The notes under the pieces are model-generated. The model was not told the origin of the DNA, did no database searches, and was given only the letters and a program-made list of their open reading frames with translations. Source: Petrolisthes cinctipes (lineage: Eukaryota > Arthropoda > Malacostraca > Decapoda > Porcellanidae). From it: a stretch of 64,000 nt of DNA. Numbering within the stretch: position 1 is the first letter of the stretch; each line of letters begins with the position of its first letter. Made by a program: the position numbers and the translations under genes. Shown here piece by piece: positions 25,801 through 35,131 of this stretch. The DNA lies in the NCBI GenBank assembly GCA_033782935.1, contig JAWQEG010000003.1:1624501-1688500 (forward strand), in the 5' to 3' direction.

Positions 25801-28310
25801 ATCGAATTTTCGGGTGTTTTGAGCCTGAATATGAGATATAAACAGATACTGAAGATCCATGCACATATCGACTTTTGGGCACCTAAAATATCGATTTTGA
25901 GCATGTTTTGGGTTTGTATCTTGAAAACATTCTAACTAGGAGTAGACATGTACAGATCGCTTCTAGGACCCAAAAATACCGAATTTTCGGGAGTTTTGAT
26001 CCTGAATTTGAGATATAAACGGGTACAGAAGATGCATGCACATATCGACTTTGGACACTTAAAATATCGATTTTTTGCATGTTTTGAGCCTATATTTTGA
26101 AAACATTCTAGCACTGAGTAGGCATGTACAGATCGCTTCTGGGACTTAAAAATATCGAATTTTTGGGTGTTTTGAGGTTGTATTTGAGATATAAACAGGT
26201 ACAGAAGATGCATCCACATATCGACTTTTGGGCACCTAAAAGATCGATTATCTGTATGTTTTGGGCCTGTATTTTGAAAATACTCTAACACGGAGTAGGC
26301 ATGTACAGAATGCTTCTGGGACCTCAAAATATCGAATTTTCGGGTGTTTTGGGCCTGAATTTGAGATATCGACTTTGGGCACCTAAAATATCGATTTAAG
26401 CATGTTTTGGGCCTATAATTTGAAAATATTCTAGCACTGAGTAGGCATGTAGAGATCGCTTTTGGGACCCCAAAATATCGAATTTTCGGGTGTTTTGAGC
26501 CTGAATTTGAGATATAAATGGGTACAGAAGATGCATGCACATATCGACTTTTGGGCACGTAAAATATCGATTTTGAGCATGTTTTGGGTCTGTATCTTGA
26601 AAACATTCTAACTAGGAGTAGGCATGTACAGATCGCTTCTAATACCCAAAAATACCGAATTTTCGGGTGTTTTCAGCCTGAATTTGAGATATAAATGGGT
26701 ACAGAAGATGCATGCACATATCGACTTTTGACAATTAAAATATCGATTTTTAGCATGTTTTTAGCCTATATTTTAAAAACATTCTAGCACTGAGTAGGCA
26801 TGTACAGATCGCTTCTGGGACCCAAAAATATCGAATTTTCGGGTGTTTTGAGGTTGAATTTGGGATATAAACGGGTACAGAAGATGCATCCACATATCGA
26901 CTTTTGGGCACCTAAAAGATCGATATTCCGTATGTTTTGGGCCTGTATATTGAAAATACTCTAACAAGGAGTAGGAATGTACAGATCGCTTCTGGGACCC
27001 CAAAATATCGAATTTTCGGGTGTTTTGGGCCTGAATTTGAGATATCGACTTTGGGCACCTAAATTATTGATTTTGTGCATGTTTGGTGACCATATTTTGA
27101 AAATATTTTAGCACTGAGTAGGCATGTACAGATCGCTTCTAGGACCCAAAAATACCGAATTTTCGGGTGTTTTGAGCCTGAATTTGAGATATAAACGGGT
27201 ACAGAAGATGCATGCACATTTTGACTTTGGACACTTAAAATATCGATTTTTAGCATGTTTTGAGCCTATATTTTGAAAACATTCTAGCACTGAGTAGGCG
27301 TGCACAGATCGCTTCTGGGACCCAAAAATATCGAATTTTCGGGTGTTTTGAGGTTGAATTTGGGATATAAACGGGTGAAGTAGATGCATACATATATTGA
27401 CTTTGGGCACCTAAAATATCGATTTTCAGCATGTTTTGGGCCTGTATCTGAGTAGGCATGTACAGATCGCTTATGGGAACCCAAAATATCGAATTTTCGG
27501 GTGTTTTGAGCCTGAATATGAGATATAAACAGATACTGAAGATCCATGCACATATCGACTTTTGGGCACCTAAAATATCGATTTTGAGCATGTTTTGGGT
27601 TTGTATCTTGAAAATATTCTAACTAGGAGTAGACATGTACAGATCGCTTCTAGAACCCAAAAATACCGAATTTTCGGGTGTTTTGAGCCTGAATTTGAGA
27701 TATAAACGGGTACAGAAGATGCATGCACATATCGACTTTGGACACTTAAAATATCGATTTTTAGCATGTTTTGAGCCTATATTTTAAAAACATTCTAGCA
27801 CTGAGTAGGCATGTACAGATCGCTTCTGGGACCCAAAAATATCGAATTTTCGGGTGTTTTGAGGTTGAATTTGGGATATAAACGGGTACAGAAGATGCAT
27901 CCACATATCGACTTTTGGGCACCTAAAAGATCGATATTCAGTATGTTTTGGGCCTGTATATTGAAAATACTCTAACAAGGAGTAGGAATGTACAGATCGC
28001 TTCTGGGACCCCAAAATATCGAATTTTCGGGTGTTTTGGGCCTGAATTTGAGATATCGACTTTGGGCACCTAAATTATTGATTTTGTGCATGTTTGGTGA
28101 CCATATTTTGAAAATATTTTAGCACTGAGTAGGCATGTACAGATCGCTTCTAGGACCAAAAAATACCGAATTTTCGGGTGTTTTGAGCATGAATTTGAGA
28201 TATAAACGGGTACAGAAGATGCATGCACATTTTGACTTTGGACACTTAAAATATCGATTTTTAGCATGTTTTGAGCCTATATTTTGAAAACATTCTAGCA
28301 CTGAGTAGGC
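22869..28310. repeat. Super-repeat copy B (about 5.4 kb)
   Basis: Copy of 14400-20017. Similarity begins within the GGGCCTGTATCTGAG segment near 22869 and stops near 28310, where this copy has GGCATGTACATATCGC and copy A has GGCGTGCACAGATCGC. It lacks the extra 176-bp monomer. It carries private changes, such as an added A in CGACTTTTAAGGCACC near 22996. Confidence 0.87.
26799..27809. repeat. Hexamer HOR c-d-b-e-a-b (1011 bp), super-repeat copy B
   Basis: Phased boundaries are 26799, 26976, 27123, 27299, 27457, 27634 and 27810, giving lengths 177, 147, 176, 158, 177, 176. The unit restarts at 27810 and runs about half a copy further. Confidence 0.92.
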
Positions 28311-31300
28311 ATGTACATATCGCTTCTGGAACCCAAAAATATCGAATTTTCGGGTCTTTTGAGGTTAAATTTGAAATATATACGAGTGAAGAAGATGCAT
28401 GCACATATTGACTGTGGGCACCTAAAATATCGATTTTCAGCATGTTTTGGGCCTGTATCTGAGTAGGCATGTACAGATCGCTTTGGGAACCCAAAATATC
28501 GAATTTTCGGGTGTTTTGAGCCTGAATATGAGATATAAACAGATACTGAAGATCCATGCACATATCGACTTTTGGGCACCTAAAATATCGATTTTGAGCA
28601 TGTTTTGGGTCTGTATCTTGAAAACATTTTAACTAGGAGTAGGCATGTACAGATCGCTTCTAGGACCCGAAAATACCGAATTTTCGGGTGTTTTGAGCCT
28701 GAATTTGAGATATAAACGGGTACAGAAGATGCATGCACATATCGACTTTGTACACTTAAAATATCGATTTTTAGCATGTTTTGAGCCTATATTTTGAAAA
28801 CATTCTAGCACTGAGTAGGCATGTACAGATCGCTTCTGGAACCCAAGAATATCGAATTTTCGGGTGTTTTGAGGTTGAATTTGAGATATAAACGGGTATC
28901 GACTTTTGGGCACATAAAAGATCGATTTTTTGTATGTTTTTGGCCTGTATTTTGAAAATACTCTATCGCTTCTGGGACCCCAAAATATCGAATTTTTGGG
29001 TGTTTTGGGCCTGAAATTGAGATATCGACTTTGGGCACCTAAAATATCGATTTTTAGCATGTTTTGGGCCTATATTTTGAAAATATTCTAGCACTCAGTA
29101 GGCATGTACAGATCGCTTCTGGGACCCAAAAATATCGAATTTTCGGGTGTTTGGAGCCTGAATTTGAGATATAAACGGTTACAGAAGATGCATGCACATA
29201 TCGACTTTTGGGCACCTAAAATATCGATTATGAGCATGTTTTGGGTCTATATCATGAAATCATTCTAACTAGGTGTAGGCATGTACAGATCGCTTCTAGG
29301 ACCCAAAAATACCGAATTTTCGGGGGTTTTGAGCCTGAATTTGAGATATAAACGGTTACAGAAGATGCATGCACATATCGACTTTTGGGCACCTAAAATA
29401 TCGATTTTGAGCATGTTTTAGGCCTGTACCTTGAAAACATTTTAACTAGTAGTAGGCATGTACAGATCGCTTCTAGGACCCAAAAATACCGAATTTTCGG
29501 GTGTTTTGAGCCTGAATTTGAGATATAAACGGGTACAAAAGATGCATGCACATATCGACTTTGGGCACCCAAAATATCGAATTTTCGGGTGTTTTGGGCC
29601 TGAATTTGAGATATCGACTTTGGGCACCAAAAATATCGATTTTTAGCATGTTTTGGGCCTATATTTTGAAATCATTCTAGCACTGAGAAGGCATGTACAG
29701 ATTGCTTCTGGGACCCCAAAATATCGAATTTTCGGGTGTTTTGAGCCTGAATTTGAGATATAAATGGGTACAGAAGATGCATGCACATATCGACTTTTGG
29801 GCACCTAAAATATCGATTTTTAGCATGGTTTGAGCCTATATTTTGAAAACATTCTAGCACTGAGTAGGCATGTACAGATCGCTTCTGGGACCCAAAAATA
29901 TCGAATTTTCGGGTGTTTTGGGCCTGAATTTGAGATATCGACTTTGGACACCTAAAATATCGATTTTTAGCATGTTTTGGGCCTATATTTTGAAAATATT
30001 CTAGCACTGAGTAGGCATGTAGAGATCGCTTCTGGGACCCCAAAATATCGAATTTTCGGGTGCTTGGAGCCTGAATTTGAGATATAAATGGGTACAGAAG
30101 ATGCATGCACATATCGACTTTTGGGCACCTAAAATATCGATTTTGAGCATGTTTTGGGTCTGTATCTTGAATTTTTTTTAACTAGGAGTAGACATGTACA
30201 GATCGCTTCTAGGACCCAAAAATACCGAATTTTCGGTTGTTTTGAGCCTGAATTTGAGATATAAACGGGTACAGAAGATGCATGCACATATCGACTTTGG
30301 ACACTTAAAATATCGATTTTTAGTATGTTTTGAGCCTATATTTTGAAAACATTCTAGCACTGAGTAGGCATGTACATATCGCTTCTGGGACCCAAAAATA
30401 TTGAATTTTCGGGTGCTTTGAGCCTAAATTTGAAATATAAACGAGTGCAGAAGATGCATGCACATATTGACTTTGGGCACCTAAAATATCTATTTTCAGC
30501 ATGTTTTGGGCCTGTATCCGAGTAGGCATGTACAGATCGCTTCGGGGAACCCAAAATATCGAATTTTCAGGTGTTTTGAGCCTGAATATGGGATATAAAC
30601 AGGTACTGAAGATCCATGCACATATCGACTTTTGGGCACGTAAAATATCGATTTTGAGCATGTTTTGGGTCTGTATCTTGAAAACATTTCAACTAGTAGT
30701 AGGCATGTACAGATCGCTTCTAGGACCCAAATATACCGAATTTTCGGGTGTTTTGAGCCTGAATTTGAGATATAAACGGGTACAAAAGATGCATGCACAT
30801 ATCGACTTTGGACACTTAAAATATCGATTTTTAGCATGTTTTGAGCCTATATATTAAAAACATTCTAGCACTGAGTAGGCATGTACAGATCGCTTCTGGG
30901 ACCCAAAAATATCGAATTTTCGGGTGTTTTGAGGTTGAATTTGAAATATAAACGAGTGCAGAAGATGCATGTACATATTGACTTTGGGTACCTAAAATAT
31001 CGATTTTAAGCATGTTTTGGGCCTGTATCTCAGTAGGCATGTACAGATCGCTTCTGGGAATCCAAAATATCGAATTTTCGGGTGTTTTGAGCCTGAATAT
31101 GGGATATAAACAGGTACTGAAGATCCATGCACATATCGACTTTTGGGCACCTAAAATATCGATTTTGAGCATGTTTTGGGTCTGTATCTTGAAAACATTC
31201 TAACTAGGAGTAGACATTTACAGATCGCTTCTAGGACCCAAAAATATTGAATTTTCGGATGTTTTGAGCCTGAATTTGAGATATAAACGGGTACAGAAGA

Positions 31301-32694
31301 TGAATGCACATATCGACTTTGGACACTTAAAATATCGATTTTTATCATGTTTTGAGCCTATATTTTGAAAACATTCTAGCACTGAGTAGGCATGTACAGA
31401 TCGCTTCTGGGACCCAAAAATATCGAATTTTCGGGTGTTTTGAGGTTAAATTTGAGATATAAACGGGTACAGAAGATGCATCCACATATCGACTTTTGGG
31501 CACCTAAAAGATCGATTTTTAGTATGTTTTGGGCCTGTATATTGAAAATACTCTAACACGGAGTAGGCATGTACAGATCGCTTCTGGGAACCCAAAATAT
31601 CGAATTTTCGGGTGTTTTGGGCCTGAATTTGAGATATCGACTTTGGGCACCTAAAATATCGATTTTTAGCATGTTTTGGGACTATATTTTGAAAATATTC
31701 TAGCACTGAGTAGGCATGTAGAGATCGCTTCTGGGACCCCAAAATATCGAATTTTCGGGTGTTTTGAGCCTGAATTTGAGATATAAATGGTTACAGAAGA
31801 TGCATGCACATATCGACTTTTGGGCACCTAAAATATCGATTTTGAGCATGTTTTGGGTCTGTATCATGAAAAAATTCTAACTAGGTGTAGGCATGTACAG
31901 ATCGCTTCTAGGACTCAAAAATACCGAATTTTCGGGTCTTTTGAGCCTGAATTTGAGATATAAACGGGTACAGAAGATGCATGCACATTTTGACTTACGA
32001 CACTTAAAATATCGATTTTTAGCATGTTTTGAGCCTATATTTTGAAAACATTCTAGCACTGAGTAGGCGTGTACAGATCGCTTCTGGGACCCAAAAATAT
32101 CGAATTTTCGGGTGTTTTGAGGTTGAATTTGGGATATAAACGGGTGCCGAAGATGCATACATATATTGACTTTGGGCACCTAAAATATCGATTTTCAACA
32201 TGTTTTGGGCCTGTATCTGAGTAGGCATGTACAGATCGCTTCTGGGAACCCAAAATATCGAATTTTCGGGTATTTTGAGCCTGAATATGAGATATAAACA
32301 GATACTGAAGATCCATGCACATATCGACTTTTGGGCACCTAAAATATCGATTTTGAGCATGTTTCGGGTCTGTATCTTGAAAACATTCTAACTAGGAGTA
32401 GACATATACAGATCGCTTCTAGGACCCAAAAATACCGAATTTTCGGGTGTTTTGAGCCTGAATTTGAGATATAAACGGGTACAGAAGATGCATGCACATA
32501 TCGACTTTGGACACTTAAAATATCGATTTTTAGCATGTTTTGAGCCTATATTTTGAAAACATTCTAGCACTGAGTAGGCGTGTACAGATCGCTTCTGGGA
32601 CCCAAGAATATCGAATTTTTGGGTGTTTTGAGGTTGAATTTGAGATATAAACGGGTACAGAAGATGCATCCACGTATCGACTTTTGGGCACCTA
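28311..32694. repeat. Irregular mosaic satellite segment
   Basis: No regular HOR period. Parts resemble distant segments. 28.8-29.4 kb matches 52.4-53.0 kb (offset 23596 where checked), sharing ACTCAGTAGG, TGTTTGGAGCCTG, ATCGATTATGAGC and TCGGGGGTTTTG. 29.78-30.34 kb resembles 1-550. 31.86-32.5 kb matches 53.0-53.7 kb at offset 21161. No gene or transposon. Confidence 0.8.
28820..29102 (+). repeat. Two-monomer stretch with two internal deletions (283 bp instead of 324)
   Basis: A c monomer followed by a d monomer, expected 177 + 147 bp. AAACGGGTA joins directly to TCGACTTTTGGG (19 bases lost near 28899), and ACTCTA joins directly to TCGCTTCTGGG (22 bases lost near 28966, including the CATGTAC landmark). 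Both deletions end at the ATCG that opens a half-unit. The related copy at 52.4-52.6 kb has neither deletion. Confidence 0.85.
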
Positions 32695-33413
32695 ACAGAT
32701 CGATTTTCAGTATGTTTTGGGCCTGTATTTTGAAAATACTCTAACACGGAGTAGGCATGTACAGATCACTTCTGGGACCCCAAAATATCGAATTTTCGGG
32801 TGTTTTGGGCATGAATTTGAAATATCGACTTTGCACATTTAAAATATCGATTTTTAGCATGTTTTGAGCCTATATTTTGAAAACATTCTAGCACTGAGTA
32901 GGCATGTACATATCGCTTCTGGGACCCAAAAATATCGAATTTTCGGGTGTTTTGAGGTTAAATTTGAAATATAAACGAGTGCAGAAGATGCATGCACATA
33001 TTGACTTTGGGCACCTAAAATATCGATTTTCAGCATGTTTTGGGCCTGTATCTGAGTAGGCATGTACAGATCGCTTCTGGGAACCCAAAATATCGAATTT
33101 TCGGGTGTTTTGAGCCTGAATATGAGATATAAACAGATACTGAAGATCCATGCACATATCGACTTTTGAGCACCTAAAATATCGATTTTGAGCATGTTAT
33201 GGGTCTGTATCTTGAAAACATTCTAACTAGGATTAGACATGTACAGATCGCTTCTAGGACCCAAAAATACCGAATTTTCGGGTGTTTTGAGCCTGAATTT
33301 GAGATATAAACGGGTACCGAAGATGCATGCACATATCGACTTTGGATACTTAAAATATCGATTTTTAGCATGTTTTGAGCCTATATTTTGAAAACATTCT
33401 AGCACTGAGTAGG

Positions 33414-33571
33414 CATGTACAGATCGCTTCTGGGACTCAAAAATATCGAATTTTCGGGTGTTTTAAGGTTGTATTTGAGATATAAACGAGTGAAGAAGAT
33501 GAATACACATATTGACTTTGGGCACCTAAAATATCGATTTTCAGCATGTTTTGGGCCTGTATCTGAGTAGG
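33414..33571 (+). repeat. Representative class e monomer, 158 bp (half-unit 2 tail shortened)
   Basis: GGGCCTGTATCT is followed at once by GAGTAGG; the 18 bases TGAAAACATTCTAACTAG of class a are missing, plus one T after the central CGAC. The first half has its own markers: AAACGAGTG and ATGCATACACATATTGAC or ATGCATGCACATATTGAC, so TATTGAC replaces TATCGAC. Class e opens module X. Its length is not a multiple of three, so minus-strand frames change here. Confidence 0.93.
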
Positions 33572-33580
33572 CATGTACAG

Positions 33581-33668
33581 ATCGCTTCTGGGAACCCAAA
33601 ATATCGAATTTTCGGGTGTTTTCAGCCTGAATATGAGATATAAACAGATACTGAAGATCCATGCACAT
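33581..33668 (+). repeat. Half-unit 1 (88 bp) of the 177-bp monomer
   Basis: It starts at ATCGCTTCTGGG and ends before ATCGACTTTTGG. Aligned by hand with half-unit 2 using one single-base gap, about 53 of 89 columns match. Strong blocks are AAAATATCGA (10 of 10), TGTTTTGRGYCTG and the end GCATGYACA. The first 55 columns match better (about 69%) than the tail. Confidence 0.8.
33605..33614 (+). other. Short dyad CGAATTTTCG in half-unit 1 (example)
   Basis: CGAA-TT-TTCG is self-complementary apart from its central pair. In class b, where the left flank is C (CCGAATTTTCGG), the arms extend to five bases. It is present in nearly every monomer, once per 147-177 bp, with only scattered point variants (CGAAGTTTCG, CGAAATTTCG). 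A protein-binding or hairpin-forming role is inference. Confidence 0.7.
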
Positions 33669-33757
33669 ATCGACTTTTGGGGACCTAAAATATCGATTTT
33701 GAGCATGTTTTGGGTCTGTATCTTGAAAACATTCTAACTAGGAGTAGACATGTACAG
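33669..33757 (+). repeat. Half-unit 2 (89 bp) of the 177-bp monomer
   Basis: It starts at ATCGACTTTTGGGG and ends at GACATGTACAG before the next ATCGC. It is the homologous partner of the preceding 88-bp half-unit: ATCG-N-CTT, AAAATATCGA, TGTTTTGGGTCTG and CATGTACA occur in the same order and spacing. It differs in having CGATTTTGAG where half-unit 1 has CGAATTTTCG. Confidence 0.8.
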
Positions 33758-33833
33758 ATCGCTTCTGGGACCCAAAAATACCGAAGTTTCGGGTGTTTTG
33801 AGCCTGAATTTGAGATATAAACGGGTACAGATG

Positions 33834-33847
33834 ATGCATGCACATAT
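33834..33847 (+). other. 14-bp alternating purine-pyrimidine tract at the half-unit junction (example)
   Basis: ATGCATGCACATAT alternates strictly purine/pyrimidine and contains the 8-bp palindrome TGCATGCA. It recurs in class b, in many a and in many e monomers. It is broken in c (ATGCATCCACAT) and deleted in d. The homologous position in half-unit 2 keeps GCATGTACA, also alternating. Propensity for Z-DNA or cruciform is inference. Confidence 0.6.
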
Positions 33848-33867
33848 CGACTTTTGACACTTAAAAT

Positions 33868-33873
33868 ATCGAT
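33868..33873 (+). other. ATCGAT palindrome inside an A-tract/T-tract in half-unit 2 (example)
   Basis: AAAATATCGATTTT occupies the place in half-unit 2 that AAAATATCGAATTTT occupies in half-unit 1. Where the flanks are CTAAAA and TTTTAG, the site becomes a 19-bp imperfect palindrome, CTAAAATATCGATTTTTAG. It recurs about once per monomer; class c has AAAAGATCGATTTT, which keeps ATCGAT. Confidence 0.7.
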
Positions 33874-33924
33874 TTTTAGCATGTTTTGAGCCTATATTTT
33901 GAAAACATTCTAGCACTGAGTAGG

Positions 33925-34101
33925 CATGTACAGATCGCTTCTGGGACCCAAAAATATCGATTTTTCGGGTGTTTTGAGGTTGAATTTGGAATATAAACGG
34001 GTACAGAAGATGCATCCACATATCGACTTTTGGGCACCTAAAAGATCGATTTTCAGTATGTTTTGGGCCTGTATATTAAAAATACTCTAACACGGAGTAG
34101 G
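33925..34101 (+). repeat. Representative class c monomer, 177 bp
   Basis: Diagnostic points are GAGGTTGAATTTGG in the first half, ATGCATCCACATATCG at the middle (other classes have ATGCATGCACAT), AAAAGATCGATTTT instead of AAAATATCGATTTT, and the end ATACTCTAACACGGAGTAGG. Class c opens modules Y and Z directly after b. Confidence 0.92.
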
Positions 34102-34631
34102 CATGTACAGATCGCTTCTGGGAACCCAAAATATCGAATTTTCGGGTGTTGTGAGCCTGAATTTGAGATATAAATGGGTACAGAAGATGCATGCACATAT
34201 CGACTTTTGGGCACCTAAAATATCGATTTTGAGCATGTTTTGGGTCTGTATCTTGAAAACATTCTAACTAGGAGTAGACATGTACAGATTGCTTCTAGGA
34301 CCCAAAAATACCGAATTTTCGGGTGTTTTGAGCCTGAATTTGAGATTTAAATGGGTACAGAAGATGCATGCACATATCGACTTTGGACACTTAAAATATC
34401 GATTTGTAGCTTGTTTTGAGCCTATATTTTGAAAACATTCTAGCACTGAGTAGGCATGAACATATCGCTTCGGGGACCCAAAAATATCGAATTTTCGGGT
34501 GTTTTGAGGTTGAATTTGAGATATAAACGGGTACAGAAGATGCATCCACATATCTACTTTTGGGCACCTAAAAGATCGATTTTCAGTATGTTTTGGGCCT
34601 GTATTTTGAAAATACTCTAACTCGGAGTAGG

Positions 34632-34778
34632 CATGTACAGATCGCCTCTGGGACCCCAAAATATCGAATTTTCGGGTGTTTTGGGCCTGAATTTGAAATA
34701 TCGACTTTGGACACCTAAAATATCGATTTTTAGCATGTTTTGGGCCTATATTTTAAAAATATTCTAGCACTGGGTAGG
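34632..34778 (+). repeat. Representative class d monomer, 147 bp (half-unit 1 tail deleted)
   Basis: The sequence passes from TTGAAATAT directly to CGACTTT, without the roughly 29 bases that run from AAACGGGTAC to GCACATAT in full monomers. The break lies between two ATAT tetramers, which suggests a microhomology deletion in an ancestor that then spread. The second half is complete and ends AATATTCTAGCACTGGGTAGG. Class d almost always follows c. Copies in 5-14 kb are 146 bp because they have ATCGATTTAAGC, one base shorter. Confidence 0.93.
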
Positions 34779-35131
34779 CTTGTACAGATCGCTTCTGGGA
34801 CCCCAAAATATCGAGTTTTAGGGTGTTTTGAGCCTGAATTTCAGATATAAATGGGTACAAAAGATGCATGCACATATCGACTTTTGGGCACCTAAAATAT
34901 CGATTTTGAGCATGTTTTGGGTCTGTATCTTGAAAACATTTTAACTAGGAGTAGGCATGTACTGATCGCTTCTAGGACCCAAAAATACCGAATTTTCGGG
35001 TGTTTTGAGCCTGAATTTGAGATATAAAAGGGTACAAAAGATGCATGCACATATCGACTTTGGACACTTAAAATCTAGATTTTTAGCATGTTTTGAGCCT
35101 ATATTTTGAAAACATTCTAGCACTGAGTAGG

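Larger units (their letters stand above)
33572..33748 (+). repeat. Representative class a monomer, 177 bp
   Basis: Phased from CATGTAC. It carries GGGAACCCAAAATATCG in the first half and GATCCATGCACATATCGAC at the middle, and ends with AACATTCTAACTAGGAGTAGA. Class a follows e in module X and follows d or c in modules Y and Z. Copies after d usually start CATGTAGAGATCG and have AAATGGGTACAG instead of AAACAGATACTG, so a has at least two subfamilies. The length is a multiple of three, so minus-strand frames run through it unchanged. Confidence 0.93.
33749..33924 (+). repeat. Representative class b monomer, 176 bp
   Basis: The first half has AAAATACCGAA instead of AAAATATCGAA. The second half has GACACTTAAAATATCG, where other classes have GGGCACCTAAAATATCG, and ends AACATTCTAGCACTGAGTAGG. 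One T is missing after ATCGAC relative to class a in most copies. Base count of this copy: A 53, C 30, G 37, T 56 (38% G+C). Class b closes modules X, Y and Z, so in the regular modules it is followed by c or e. Confidence 0.93.
33414..35131. repeat. 10-monomer HOR e-a-b-c-a-b-c-d-a-b, 1718 bp
   Basis: Monomer lengths are 158, 177, 176, 177, 177, 176, 177, 147, 177, 176, summing to 1718; modules X + Z + Y. The next unit runs 35132-36849. Markers at this spacing are TTTTGGGGACCTAAAATATCG, ACCGAAGTTTCGGG, GATTTAAACGGG or GATTTAAATGGG, and GTACTGATCGC. Confidence 0.93.

Noticed and set aside
14400..28310. LTR retrotransposon-like structure, because similar blocks flank a middle region
   Set aside because: The flanking blocks and the middle are the same satellite. 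There is no primer-binding site, polypurine tract or polymerase-like frame.
33600..33620. Possible CENP-B box (TTCGNNNNANNCGGGN) because TTTTCGGGTG occurs in every monomer
   Set aside because: The spacing between TTCG and CGGG does not fit: TTCG and CGGG overlap in TTCGGG instead of being separated by seven bases. The reverse complement does not fit either.
33581..33668. Further subdivision of the 88-bp half-unit into two 44-bp repeats
   Set aside because: Only short AT-rich words such as ATAT recur; I could not align the two halves of a half-unit convincingly.
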